A DNA stretch of 64,000 nt, taken from the NCBI GenBank assembly GCA_004557655.1, contig SFGJ01000006.1, forward strand, positions 1 to 64,000. Direction: 5' to 3'. Both the position numbers and the translations under genes were made by a program. Positions 40,957 to 48,611 of this stretch are shown here, in pieces. The notes under the pieces are model-generated. The model saw only the letters and a list, made by a program, of their open reading frames with translations, did not search any database and was not told where the DNA came from. This DNA is from Clostridiales bacterium (lineage in GTDB: Bacteria; Bacillota; Clostridia; Oscillospirales; Oscillospiraceae). Within the stretch, counting starts at the first letter, position 1. Every line of letters begins with the position of its first letter.

Positions 40957-41175
40957 ATGGAGCAGAAAAAGATCGACCGCATAAATGAGCTGGCGAAAAA
41001 GGCAAAGACTCCGGAGGGGTTGACCCCCGAAGAACTGGAGGAGCGGACGGCCCTGCGGCAGGAGTATTTAGACAGTGTTCTGGGCAATCTCCGCCGGGAG
41101 CTGGACAACACCTGGGTGGTGGATGAACACGGGAACAAAAGAAAGCTCACCCCGGGCAAGAGGCAAATGTCATAA
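40957..41175 (+). CDS. DUF896 family protein
   Basis: 72 residues, starting MEQKKIDRINELAKKAKTPEGLTPEELEERTALRQEYL, the standard start of DUF896 (Bacillus YnzC). It is small, soluble and helical; YnzC relatives are SOS-linked in Bacillus, but no LexA box is seen here. It lies 10 bp after ylmH and shares its transcript. Confidence 0.93.
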   Translation: MEQKKIDRINELAKKAKTPEGLTPEELEERTALRQEYLDSVLGNLRRELDNTWVVDEHGNKRKLTPGKRQMS

Positions 41176-41209
41176 AAAAAAGAGGAGCCTGCGGGCTCCT
41201 CTTTTTTTT
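41174..41209. terminator. bidirectional terminator, DUF896 gene and trigger-factor gene
   Basis: AAAAAAAAGAGGAGCC (41174-41189) pairs with GGCTCCTCTTTTTTT (about 41194-41209), A/T rich on both ends. The minus-strand gene stops at 41211. Confidence 0.88.
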
Positions 41210-41210
41210 A

Positions 41211-42467
41211 TCAGATGGGTTTGGCACTGTCCACCACAATGGCTCTGGCCCGGGCCAGACGCAGGTCGTGGGTCAGCCGCTCCACGGGCAGGCTCTGCTT
41301 GAGCTGGTCGGGGGTCATGCCGTACAGGGCGGACATCTGGGTATATTTTTCCTCCAGCTCCGCGTCGGTGAACCGGATGTCTTCCAGCCGGGCGATCTCC
41401 GTCATTGCCAGTTCAAACTCCACAGAGGCCCGGGCGCCGGGCTCGGCCTGCTTGCGCAGGTCCTCCCGGGTGATGCCCGCCATGTCCAGATAGGCGTCCA
41501 TGGTGGCGCCTTTGTTCAAAAGCTGCTGCTCCAGATCCCGCATAAGGCCGTCCAGCTGGCACTGGACCATGCGCTGGGGAATATCCACCTCCATGCCGGC
41601 GATGACCTGAGCAATCAGCGCGTCGGCATAGGCATCGGCTGCCTCCTGCTGCTTGGCGTGCATGGCCTGCTCCATGATGCTCCGGCGCAGGGCGGAGGCG
41701 TTGGCACAGCCCTGTGCGGCGGCGAAGGCGTCGTCCAGCGTGGGCTTACAGCGGCGGGTGATATTATGGACCTTGATGTGGAACACGGCGTCCTTGCCCG
41801 CCAGCTCCGGTGCGTACTGCGTGGGGAAGGTGACGGCAATGTCCCGCTCATCCCCCGCGGCCATGCCGGCCACCTGCTCCTCAAAGCCGGGGATAAAGTA
41901 GCCGCTGCCCAGCAGCAGGGGATATTCCTCCGCCTTGCCGCCGTCAAAGGGCACGCCGTTGACAAAGCCCTCAAAGTCCAGCACCACCTCGTCGCCCATG
42001 GCGGCCTTCTCCGGATGTTCCTCTATAAGATGATTCTGCAGATACTCCTCTACGGCGGCGTTGACATCGTCATCGGACAGCTCCGCTGTGGGACGGGGGG
42101 CGGACAGGCCCTTGTACTGTCCCAGCTTCACCTCCGGGTAGAGGTCAATGAGGGCGGTGAAGGTGTACCCCTCGGGGCCGATGGACAGAACATTCAGCTC
42201 CGGCGCGCCGGCCACGCTGATGTCCTCCTGCCGCACGGCCTCCACCAGCGCCACGGGGAAAGTGCTGTTTACCGCGTCCTGATAAAACACATCATCGCCG
42301 TGCTTTTCTTCCATCTCCTGCCGGGTGGGCAGGGAACCGTCCTCCTTCTTAAACAGAGCTTTGCTCTGCTCATACGCGTCATTGAGCGCCTTTTCCCATG
42401 CATCCTTTTCCACCTGGATGGTCAATACCACCCGGCGGTTTTCTTTGTTTTCCCGATGCAGCAGCAT
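41211..42467 (-). CDS. trigger factor-like peptidyl-prolyl isomerase, atypical
   Basis: 418 residues in trigger factor order: N-terminal domain (about 1-110), FKBP-like domain (KAAMGDEVVLDFEGFVNGVPFDGGKAEEYPLLLGSGYFIPGFEEQVAGMAAGDERDIAVTFP) and C-terminal helical chaperone arms. The ribosome-docking signature GFRKGKAP is missing; at that position it reads KKEDGSLPTRQEMEEKHG before the conserved VFYQDAVN. It may therefore be a paralogue that does not bind the ribosome in the usual way, with the true tig elsewhere. It is monocistronic, with its own promoter. Confidence 0.85.
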   Translation of the reverse strand: MLLHRENKENRRVVLTIQVEKDAWEKALNDAYEQSKALFKKEDGSLPTRQEMEEKHGDDVFYQDAVNSTFPVALVEAVRQEDISVAGAPELNVLSIGPEGYTFTALIDLYPEVKLGQYKGLSAPRPTAELSDDDVNAAVEEYLQNHLIEEHPEKAAMGDEVVLDFEGFVNGVPFDGGKAEEYPLLLGSGYFIPGFEEQVAGMAAGDERDIAVTFPTQYAPELAGKDAVFHIKVHNITRRCKPTLDDAFAAAQGCANASALRRSIMEQAMHAKQQEAADAYADALIAQVIAGMEVDIPQRMVQCQLDGLMRDLEQQLLNKGATMDAYLDMAGITREDLRKQAEPGARASVEFELAMTEIARLEDIRFTDAELEEKYTQMSALYGMTPDQLKQSLPVERLTHDLRLARARAIVVDSAKPI

Positions 42468-42502
42468 ACTGTGCTCCTCCTCAAAATGTGACAGATAAAT
42501 AC

Positions 42503-42532
42503 AGTATAATATACGCGGACCCGTTTACGCAA
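42503..42532 (-). promoter_or_regulatory. promoter of the trigger factor-like gene
   Basis: On the minus strand TTGCGT (42532-42527), 18 bp, TATACT (42508-42503), then a GAGGAGG site. Confidence 0.55.
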
Positions 42533-42581
42533 GCGCCCGGCCCGGAATTTGTTAAAAAATAATGACAAATGCGTCCGGACT

Positions 42582-42610
42582 ATGGCATCCGGCGGGGAAT
42601 GTGGTATAAT
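42582..42610 (+). promoter_or_regulatory. promoter of the PAP2 gene
   Basis: ATGGCA (42582-42587), 17 bp, TATAAT (42605-42610) with an extended TGG. The start codon is 36 bp further. Confidence 0.55.
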
Positions 42611-42646
42611 GGCAAAGCAGCAAGGACGAATTGACGGAGGGAATTC

Positions 42647-43354
42647 ATGCAAACCATCAAGCACTTCATTAATACCCACAAGCATATGTGGTGGGGCCTT
42701 TATTTGCCGGTCTATCTCATCATGTTCTTTACCATTGAGCATTTCATAACCGACAATTACTGGGCCACCCAGACGGTCATCGACGACTACATCCCCTTTG
42801 TGGAATATTTTGCCATCCCATATGACAGTTGGGGGCCGATGCTGTTTGTGCTGGGCGTATTCCTGATTTTGAAGGACCCGGAGAGCTTCCGGCGGTACAT
42901 GTGGTTCATCGCCATCGCCTTTACAACCGCTACCATCTTCTGCGCGCTGGTGCCCAATGGGCAGGATCTGCGGCCCGAAGCAATGCCCCGGCAGAACCTC
43001 AGCTCCTGGATCCTCCAGATGACCTACGACGCCGACACCAATACAAATGTTTTTCCCAGCGTCCATGTGCTGGGCGTGGTGGCGGCCATCTCCGCCATGT
43101 GGCATTCGCCGAAGCTGAAGCGGGTCTGGCAGATCGTCGGCACCGTTTGGTTTGTCATCATCGCGGCGTCTACCCTGCTTGTGAAGCAGCACGCCTTCAT
43201 CGACCTGGCGGCGGCCTTGGTGTGGGGCGCCGTGGTCTATGTCATCGTGTATGTCATCATTGGGCATAAGAGAGATAAAATGGGTCTGCGCTGCGGCGCG
43301 GAGACAGTGGAAAAGGAGGCAGGTCATGACCATTCCCCAGACCCCGGTATTTGA
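42647..43354 (+). CDS. PAP2-family membrane phosphatase
   Basis: 235 residues, about six membrane helices. The PAP2 catalytic blocks are visible as VFPSVHVLGVV (about 140-150) and STLLVKQHAFIDLAAA (about 176-191), giving the two histidines and the aspartate; the first block KxxxxxxRP reads NGQDLRPEAMP. Such proteins remove phosphate from lipid phosphates such as undecaprenyl pyrophosphate or phosphatidate. The tail after GHKRDKMG is charged and cytoplasmic. It overlaps the Crp/Fnr gene by 29 bp. Confidence 0.88.
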   Translation: MQTIKHFINTHKHMWWGLYLPVYLIMFFTIEHFITDNYWATQTVIDDYIPFVEYFAIPYDSWGPMLFVLGVFLILKDPESFRRYMWFIAIAFTTATIFCALVPNGQDLRPEAMPRQNLSSWILQMTYDADTNTNVFPSVHVLGVVAAISAMWHSPKLKRVWQIVGTVWFVIIAASTLLVKQHAFIDLAAALVWGAVVYVIVYVIIGHKRDKMGLRCGAETVEKEAGHDHSPDPGI

Positions 43355-43991
43355 CGGCATTTCGGTGGAGGAATGCAGGCGCATCTATGACTGCTTCGGC
43401 GTGCAGGAGCGGTGCTTTAAGCCCGAGGAGCTGATCTACGACTTCGACACCGGCCGCCACACCATCGGTGTGCTGGCCACCGGCTCGGCCATTGTGGAGC
43501 GCATGGACCGGCGGGGCGACCGCACCATATTGGAGCATCTGGAGCCCGGCGGCGTGTTCGGGGAGATGCTGATGTTTCAAAATGTGTTGGGGGACAGCGT
43601 CTGCGTGTCCTGTGAAAAGACCTGCTGCGTGTGGTTTTTCCCGGAGGAAAAACTGGAGCGGCGGTGCGAGAAAAACTGTGGTCACCACAACCGCATGATC
43701 GAGAATATGTTTCGGCTCATCAGAGACAAAGCCACGGCGCTGTCGGAGCGGGTGGAGGTGCTCAGCCGCCGCAGCATCCGGGAAAAGCTCCTGTGCTATT
43801 TTTCCCTGCAGCAGGCTAAATGCGGCGGCAGCTTTACCCTGCCCTTTTCCCTCAGCGCCCTGGCGGACTACATATCCACAGACCGCAGCGCCATGATGCG
43901 GGAGCTGAAAAAGCTCCGTCAGAGCGGCCGGGTGCGGATAGAGGGACGAAAGGTAACGATTCCCTCGGGAGATATTTTCTGGGACAATTGA
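43326..43991 (+). CDS. Crp/Fnr family transcriptional regulator
   Basis: 221 residues from the ATG at 43326, which follows AAAGGAGGCAGGTC and lies inside the PAP2 gene. The cyclic-nucleotide-binding fold includes GVLATGSAIVERMDRRGDRTILEHLEPGGVFGEMLMF, and the C-terminal winged helix is LADYISTDRSAMMRELKKLRQSGRVRIEGRKVTIPS. Cysteines at SCEKTCCVWFF and ENVFG-like positions do not form a classical FNR cluster motif at the N terminus. Its ligand is unknown. The nfnAB promoter overlaps its stop codon, so it may control that operon. Confidence 0.9.
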   Translation: MTIPQTPVFDGISVEECRRIYDCFGVQERCFKPEELIYDFDTGRHTIGVLATGSAIVERMDRRGDRTILEHLEPGGVFGEMLMFQNVLGDSVCVSCEKTCCVWFFPEEKLERRCEKNCGHHNRMIENMFRLIRDKATALSERVEVLSRRSIREKLLCYFSLQQAKCGGSFTLPFSLSALADYISTDRSAMMRELKKLRQSGRVRIEGRKVTIPSGDIFWDN

Positions 43992-44016
43992 CGAAACTGA
44001 GATTTGATGGTAAAAT
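43988..44016 (+). promoter_or_regulatory. promoter of nfnAB
   Basis: TTGACG (43988-43993, covering the upstream TGA stop), 17 bp, TAAAAT (44011-44016) with an extended TGG. Confidence 0.65.
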
Positions 44017-44088
44017 ACATCCGAAGCAGATTTCCGGCAAGTAAGACTGCATATTTCCGAAATACTCAATGAGGAAGGAAGAGAGCGT

Positions 44089-44931
44089 ATGTACCGCATT
44101 GTTACGAAAAAAGCCCTGAAGCCTACCGTGATCCTGTATGAGATTGAGGCGCCTATGGTGGCCAGGAAGGCTCAGCCCGGCCAGTTCATCATCCTGCGTG
44201 TGGATGAAAACGGCGAGCGTATCCCCATCACCATCCACGATTATGATCGGGAGAAGGGTACCGTCACCATCATCGTGCAGACTGTGGGTGCCACCACCGA
44301 GAAGCTCAGCCACAAGGAGCAGGGTGATTGCCTGCATGACTTCGTCGGACCTCTGGGCAAGCCCACCGAGACCGAGGGGAAGAAAAAGGTCTGCGTGGTG
44401 GGCGGCGGCGTGGGCTGCGCCATTGCCTATCCCGTGCTGAAGAAGTTCCACGACTGCGGTGCCGAGGTGCACGCTGTGGTGGGCTTTAAGAATAAGGACG
44501 TTGTCATTCTGGAAGACAAGTTCAGGGCGGTTTCCTCCGTGCTGAAGGTCTGCACCGACGACGGCTCCTACGGCCAGAAGGGTCTGGTCACCGAGGCGCT
44601 CAAGGAGCTGTTGGACGCCGGCAATGTGTACGATGAGATATTTGCCATCGGCCCCATGGTGATGATGAAGTTCGTCAGCAAGACCACCGAGCCTTACGGC
44701 GTGCCCACCACCGTGTCCATGAGCCCCATTATGATCGACGGCACCGGTATGTGCGGCGGCTGCCGCTTGACTGTGGGCGGCGAGACCAAGTTCGCCTGCG
44801 TGGACGGCCCGGACTTTGACGGCCACAAGGTAGACTGGGATCTGGCGGTCAAGCGCAACCAGATGTATCATGACTTTGAGGTACATAAGCACGAAGAGGC
44901 TTGCAACCTCTTTCAGAAGGAGGTAATGTAA
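44089..44931 (+). CDS. nfnA: NfnA-type sulfide/dihydroorotate-dehydrogenase-like FAD and Fe-S subunit
   Basis: 280 residues. The FAD domain has QPGQFIILRVDENGERIPITIHDYD (about 29-53); the NAD domain VCVVGGGVGCAIAYPVLKKF; the C terminus a [2Fe-2S] motif DGTGMCGGCRLTVGGETKFACVDGPDFDG. With NfnB, 1 bp downstream, it forms the NADH-dependent reduced ferredoxin:NADP+ oxidoreductase, which couples ferredoxin and NADH oxidation to NADPH formation. A twin role as SudB/GltA-type enzyme is possible, as annotation systems mix these. The pair complements the hydrogenase system at 10-14 kb. Confidence 0.92.
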   Translation: MYRIVTKKALKPTVILYEIEAPMVARKAQPGQFIILRVDENGERIPITIHDYDREKGTVTIIVQTVGATTEKLSHKEQGDCLHDFVGPLGKPTETEGKKKVCVVGGGVGCAIAYPVLKKFHDCGAEVHAVVGFKNKDVVILEDKFRAVSSVLKVCTDDGSYGQKGLVTEALKELLDAGNVYDEIFAIGPMVMMKFVSKTTEPYGVPTTVSMSPIMIDGTGMCGGCRLTVGGETKFACVDGPDFDGHKVDWDLAVKRNQMYHDFEVHKHEEACNLFQKEVM

Positions 44932-44932
44932 C

Positions 44933-46327
44933 ATGGCTGTGAATATGCGTCAGGATAAGAATCCCATGCCTTCTCAGGACCCCAATGTCCGCAATCATAA
45001 TTTTCTGGAAGTGGCTCTGGGCTATACCGAGGAGCAGGCTCTGGACGAGGCGGCCCGGTGCCTGAACTGCAAGGCGCATCCCTGCGTCAACGGCTGCCCC
45101 GTGAATGTCCGCATTCCCGAGTTCATCCAGAAGATCCTGGAGAAGGATTACGAGGGCGCCTATCAGGTGATCCACCAGACCAGCTCCCTGCCCGCTGTGT
45201 GCGGCCGTGTGTGCCCCCAGGAGACCCAGTGCGAGATGCACTGCGTCCGGGGCAAGAAGGGCGAGGCCGTGGGTATCGGCCGCCTGGAGCGCTTCGTGGC
45301 CGACTGGCACAACGCCCACAGCACCGAGGCCCCCGAAAAGCCCCAGTCTAACGGCCATAAGGTGGCTGTGGTAGGCTCCGGCCCTGCCGGCCTCACCTGC
45401 GCCGGCGACCTGGCCAAGAAGGGCTACGATGTCACCGTGTACGAGGCCCTGCATCTGGCCGGCGGCGTGCTGGTGTACGGCATCCCCGAGTTCCGTCTGC
45501 CCAAGACCATCGTGCAGAAGGAAGTGGACGGACTGAAGGCTATGGGCGTGAAGGTGGAGACCAACATCGTCGTGGGCCGCACTATCACCATCGACGAGCT
45601 GATGGAGGAGAACGGCTTTGAGGCCGTGTTTGTAGGCTCCGGCGCAGGCCTGCCCATGTTCATGCACATCCCCGGCGAGAACCTCAAGGGCGTGTATTCC
45701 GCCAATGAGTTCCTCACCCGTATCAACCTTATGAAGGCCTATAAGCCCGACTCCGACACCCCCATCATGGACCTCAAGGGCAAGAAGGTGGCCGTTGTGG
45801 GCGGCGGCAATGTGGCCATGGATGCCGCCCGCTGCTCCAAGCGCCTGGGCGCCGAGGTGTATGTGGTGTACCGCCGCGGCATGGAGGAGCTTCCCGCCCG
45901 TCATGAGGAGGTGGAGCACGCCATCGAGGAGGGCGTCATCTTCAAGACCCTCAATAACCCCGTTCAGATCAACGGCGATGAGCAGGACTGCGTGAAGTCC
46001 ATGACCTGCATCGAGATGGAGCTGGGCGAGCCGGACGCCTCCGGCCGTCGCCGCCCCGTGGAGAAGGCCGGCAGCGAGTTCGATCTGCCTGTGGATGCCG
46101 TCATCATGTCCCTGGGCACCACCCCCAACCCCCTTATCAAGGCTACCACCAAGGGCCTGGAGGTGAACAAGAAGGGCTGCATCATCGTCAATGAGGACGG
46201 CCTCACCTCCCGTGAGGGCGTGTACGCCGGCGGCGATGCCGTCACCGGCGCTGCCACCGTCATTCTGGCCATGGGCGCCGGCAAGCTGGGTGCCAAGTCC
46301 ATTGACGAATTCCTGAGCAAGAAGTAA
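44933..46327 (+). CDS. nfnB: NfnB-type NADPH-dependent oxidoreductase (glutamate synthase small-subunit family)
   Basis: 464 residues. The N-terminal Fe-S region has CLNCKAHPCVNGCPVNVRIPEFI and CGRVCPQETQCEMHC for two [4Fe-4S] clusters. The FAD site is KVAVVGSGPAGLTCAGDLAKKG, the NADPH site KVAVVGGGNVAMDAARCSKRLGAEVYVVYRR, and YAGGDAVTGAATVILAMGAGK is near the C terminus. It carries the bifurcating flavin in characterised NfnB. No large glutamate synthase gene is adjacent, and the nfnA neighbour favours the transhydrogenase role. Terminator follows. Confidence 0.93.
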   Translation: MAVNMRQDKNPMPSQDPNVRNHNFLEVALGYTEEQALDEAARCLNCKAHPCVNGCPVNVRIPEFIQKILEKDYEGAYQVIHQTSSLPAVCGRVCPQETQCEMHCVRGKKGEAVGIGRLERFVADWHNAHSTEAPEKPQSNGHKVAVVGSGPAGLTCAGDLAKKGYDVTVYEALHLAGGVLVYGIPEFRLPKTIVQKEVDGLKAMGVKVETNIVVGRTITIDELMEENGFEAVFVGSGAGLPMFMHIPGENLKGVYSANEFLTRINLMKAYKPDSDTPIMDLKGKKVAVVGGGNVAMDAARCSKRLGAEVYVVYRRGMEELPARHEEVEHAIEEGVIFKTLNNPVQINGDEQDCVKSMTCIEMELGEPDASGRRRPVEKAGSEFDLPVDAVIMSLGTTPNPLIKATTKGLEVNKKGCIIVNEDGLTSREGVYAGGDAVTGAATVILAMGAGKLGAKSIDEFLSKK

Positions 46328-46340
46328 TCGGAAAATACAT

Positions 46341-46379
46341 AAAAGCCGTTCCCCCGCCCATACGGGGGAACGGCTTTTT
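46341..46379 (+). terminator. terminator of nfnAB
   Basis: AAAAGCCGTTCCCCCG pairs with CGGGGGAACGGCTTTT(T) over 16 bp around a CCCATA loop. It also abuts the minus-strand helix-turn-helix gene. Confidence 0.88.
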
Positions 46380-46387
46380 GGTTGGGA

Positions 46388-46600
46388 TTATATGTCTGTA
46401 TCCTCCGGGACATAGCGGATCACATCGGACACATCACATTGCAAAATGCGGCACAGCTCGTTGACGGTATGGAGGGTGACACTGCGGTTTTTCCGCAGGG
46501 CGTCCAGTGTGCCGGTGCTGACGCCGTAGTCACGGATCAGAGCGTATTGGCTGATCTTCTTGCGTTTCATGGTGTCCCACAGCGGGTCAAATACGATCAT
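46388..46600 (-). CDS. small XRE-family DNA-binding protein
   Basis: 70 residues from the ATG at 46600, which has GGGAGG 9 nt upstream. It is a single helix-turn-helix: LWDTMKRKKISQYALIRDYGVSTGTLDALRKNRSVTLHTVNELCRILQCDVSDVIRYV, close to small Cro/CI regulators of Firmicutes. It is divergent from a tiny membrane protein gene, and the space between holds two perfect inverted repeats, one in the partner's promoter. It probably represses one or both genes. Confidence 0.88.
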   Translation of the reverse strand: MIVFDPLWDTMKRKKISQYALIRDYGVSTGTLDALRKNRSVTLHTVNELCRILQCDVSDVIRYVPEDTDI

Positions 46601-46611
46601 TGACTTCGCCT

Positions 46612-46633
46612 CCCTGTATGGTAGCATACAGGG
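46612..46633 (-). promoter_or_regulatory. inverted repeat over the ribosome site of the XRE gene
   Basis: CCCTGTATG and CATACAGGG are perfect 9-bp arms around a 4-nt loop. On the minus strand the 3' arm contains the start of the GGGAGG ribosome site, so an RNA hairpin could hide it; as DNA it could be an operator. Confidence 0.5.
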
Positions 46634-46644
46634 AATATTATCTG

Positions 46645-46673
46645 TTGAATATTGCCGAATATTCGGCTATAAT
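46645..46673 (+). promoter_or_regulatory. promoter with a palindromic operator in its spacer
   Basis: TTGAAT (46645-46650), 17 bp, TATAAT (46668-46673). The last 14 bp of the spacer are the perfect palindrome GCCGAATATTCGGC (46654-46667), a likely site for the divergently encoded XRE protein. Confidence 0.65.
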
Positions 46674-46694
46674 CAGGAAGGGGAGGTGGAGAAT

Positions 46695-46868
46695 GTGCGA
46701 AAGATGCCCCGGTGGAAACGAGAGCTTATAGGAGCGGTGACTGTAATCGCAGGGATGATTATGCTGTGGTTGATGACAGATGGTGAGGAATCGTTGGAAC
46801 TTTTGGGGAGTGTTCCGTTTATGGCGTTCTTTATTTGGCTGTGCCCTGAACTATGGCAGGGGAAATAG
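46695..46868 (+). CDS. small membrane protein, unknown
   Basis: 57 residues from GTG at 46695 (GGGAGGTGG 6-8 nt upstream; ATG at 46704 is an alternative). Two hydrophobic helices (ELIGAVTVIAGMIMLWLM and LLGSVPFMAFFIWLCPEL) are split by a short acidic loop (TDGEESLE). Own promoter with a palindromic operator, divergent from the XRE gene. I recognise no family; it may be a regulated small membrane peptide. Confidence 0.55.
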   Translation: MRKMPRWKRELIGAVTVIAGMIMLWLMTDGEESLELLGSVPFMAFFIWLCPELWQGK

Positions 46869-46950
46869 CGAGAGCTATGGCGCAGCGGCATTGCGGGGCG
46901 TCCGGGGGGCGGCTTCTCCGGCAGCGTAACAAGGGGTGCGGTGCAAAACA

Positions 46951-47020
46951 GGCGGCGGGCCGCATGGGGGCCCGCCCTACGTAGATGCTTACTTATCGTC
47001 GGCGGGGTGAGGGCACCCCA
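46951..47020. repeat. two intergenic palindromic repeat units
   Basis: Unit 1 pairs GCGGGCC (46955-46961) with GGCCCGC (46969-46975) and continues CCTACG. Unit 2 pairs GGGGTG (47004-47009) with CACCCC (47014-47019), followed by ATCCTACG. Similar GC hairpins ending in CCTACG recur between genes in related genomes, as far as I recall. The remaining 46869-46950 is GC rich and shows nothing else. Confidence 0.5.
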
Positions 47021-47051
47021 TCCTACGGGAATAGGGCAAGGCAGAGAGACG

Positions 47052-47081
47052 AAAAGGCCCGGAGGAAACTCCGGGACTTTT
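47052..47081 (-). terminator. terminator of coaX
   Basis: A stem of 13 pairs with one mismatch (47052-47064 with 47069-47081) capped by GAAA on the plus strand, ending in TTTT on the minus strand. Confidence 0.65.
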
Positions 47082-47090
47082 CACAACTAA

Positions 47091-47855
47091 TTATTTTTCA
47101 CAATTCATCCGGTAGATCAGCTCCATGCCACGCAGCAGCAGACTCTCGTCATAGATGAAATCCCTGCGGCAATGGGGTACGATGCAGCCTGCTAAGCCCC
47201 CGGTGGCGATGAGGGTGCATTTTTCCCCCAGCTCTGCCTCGAACCGGTCTGCCAGACCGTCCATCATAGCGGCGGCACCAAACACGGCTCCACTTTGAAT
47301 GGACTCCAGCGCTGTGCCGCAGATGGCCCGGGGAGGCGCTTGCACGGGTACGGAGGGCAGCTGCGCCGTGCCGGAAAACAGGGCGTTTATCCCCAGCCTT
47401 ACACCGGGAAGAATGGCTCCGCCTATGTAGCGGCGGTCCTTATCAACCACAGTGACGGTGGTGGCGGTACCCATGTCGTAAATGATGGCCGGCAGGGGGT
47501 ATTCCGCTGCTGCCGCCGCGTCCGCCGCCAGAATGTCCGCGCCCAATGTGTCCGCCTCCGCAATGGCCAGGGTCAGACCGGATTCGGAGGCGGGGGAGAT
47601 GACATAGGGGGTAAGGCCCGTGAGCTCCCTCGTTACCCGGCTCATGACCGGCACCAGCTCCGGCACAACGGAGCAGAGCACGGCTCCGTCCACCACGGAC
47701 AGGTCGACCTTCTCCCGGCTGAACAGCTCCGCCACCTGGGGCAGATATTCCTCCGCCGAGCGGTCGGGCATGGTTTCCAGCCGATGGAGCTTGCGCTCAC
47801 TGCCGGAGAGACTAAAAACAATGTTGGAGTTTCCTATGTCAATGGTCAGCAGCAT
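47091..47855 (-). CDS. coaX: type III pantothenate kinase
   Basis: 254 residues. DIGNSNIVFSL at 5-15 is the phosphate-binding motif, DMGTATTVTVVDKDRRYIGGAILPGVRLGINALF the central core, and ATGGLAG lies near the C terminus. It phosphorylates pantothenate, the first step to coenzyme A, with a potassium or ammonium requirement. coaD at 56.4 kb performs a later step. It follows an ECF S component by 16 bp, suggesting that uptake and phosphorylation of pantothenate are co-regulated. Confidence 0.95.
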   Translation of the reverse strand: MLLTIDIGNSNIVFSLSGSERKLHRLETMPDRSAEEYLPQVAELFSREKVDLSVVDGAVLCSVVPELVPVMSRVTRELTGLTPYVISPASESGLTLAIAEADTLGADILAADAAAAAEYPLPAIIYDMGTATTVTVVDKDRRYIGGAILPGVRLGINALFSGTAQLPSVPVQAPPRAICGTALESIQSGAVFGAAAMMDGLADRFEAELGEKCTLIATGGLAGCIVPHCRRDFIYDESLLLRGMELIYRMNCEK

Positions 47856-47871
47856 ACGGCCTCACCGTTCC

Positions 47872-48441
47872 TTACTCTTTCTTCCCGATATGGATGAGTC
47901 GGGAGATCACCGGAGCCAGCACCACGTTCACGCCGATCTCCAGCAGGAAATTGGTGCCCGCCAGGCCCAGGATCATGTAGGCGCCGGCGTTCTCATAGCC
48001 CAGAGCCTCGGCCCAACCCCTGAGGGTGTCCATAAAGAACAGCAGGCAGCCCAGCAGGAACACGCCCGTGTTCACCACGGGGCAGACGACGGCGGCAAGA
48101 ATGATAGCCGCCCACTTGCTTTTTTTGCTCAGAGCCGTGTACACAAGTCCGGCAATAAGGCCGCACAGCGTACCTTTCACCAGAACCGTTGCCACAGTGC
48201 CCAGAGGACTGATGGCCAGGAAATCCGCCGCCTGACCGGCAACCAGGATCGCCGCGCCGGACATAAGGCCCAGCCACGCGCCGACCTTCCAGCCGTACAC
48301 GGCGGCGCCTACCACAATGGGCACCAGGGACACGTTGATGTTGAGGGGCCCGATCTTGAAGGCACCGCCCAAAAATTGCAGCACCAGCACGATGGCGGTG
48401 AACACACCTGCGCCCACCATGTTCTTTGTTTTCTGATTCAC
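47872..48441 (-). CDS. ECF transporter S component, probably for pantothenate
   Basis: 189 residues, about six helices: GAGVFTAIVLVLQFLGGAFKIGPLNINVSLVPIVVGAAVYG, then FLAISPLGTVATVLVKGTLCGLIAGLVYTAL. This matches vitamin-binding S components. The substrate is inferred from coaX downstream, because pantothenate S components are often linked to it. EcfA and EcfT are not in the window. TTTTGAAAA-rich leader with AGGAGG site precedes it. Confidence 0.85.
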   Translation of the reverse strand: MNQKTKNMVGAGVFTAIVLVLQFLGGAFKIGPLNINVSLVPIVVGAAVYGWKVGAWLGLMSGAAILVAGQAADFLAISPLGTVATVLVKGTLCGLIAGLVYTALSKKSKWAAIILAAVVCPVVNTGVFLLGCLLFFMDTLRGWAEALGYENAGAYMILGLAGTNFLLEIGVNVVLAPVISRLIHIGKKE

Positions 48442-48514
48442 TTTTCAAACCTCCTGCTGCCGCTCCGGCTGATCCGGATGCGGCGCATATTTCGGCATAC
48501 TGGATGCCGAGGGC

Positions 48515-48543
48515 ATTTTACCCTATGCGGGGAAAAAATGCAA
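48515..48543 (-). promoter_or_regulatory. promoter of the S component-coaX operon
   Basis: On the minus strand TTGCAT (48543-48538), 17 bp, TAAAAT (48520-48515). The leader is about 65 nt and includes a GGCATCCAGTATGCC stem. Confidence 0.65.
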
Positions 48544-48567
48544 GATACTTTTTCGCTCTCTACGGGA

Positions 48568-48611
48568 AAACCTATGAAGGCCGCCTTTTATAAGGCGGCC
48601 TTCATAGGTTT
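48568..48611. repeat. perfect 20-bp inverted repeat between divergent genes
   Basis: AAACCTATGAAGGCCGCCTT (48568-48587) and its exact reverse complement (48592-48611) flank TTAT. It lies upstream of both divergent genes, so it cannot terminate either of them. No T tract follows on the plus strand. The 48612-48750 stretch to its right is non-coding and shows nothing else convincing apart from two tiny ORFs of 7 and 12 codons. Confidence 0.75.

Noticed and set aside
43326..43991. FNR-type oxygen sensor
   Set aside because: The protein is Crp/Fnr family, but the N-terminal cysteine cluster motif of FNR is missing.
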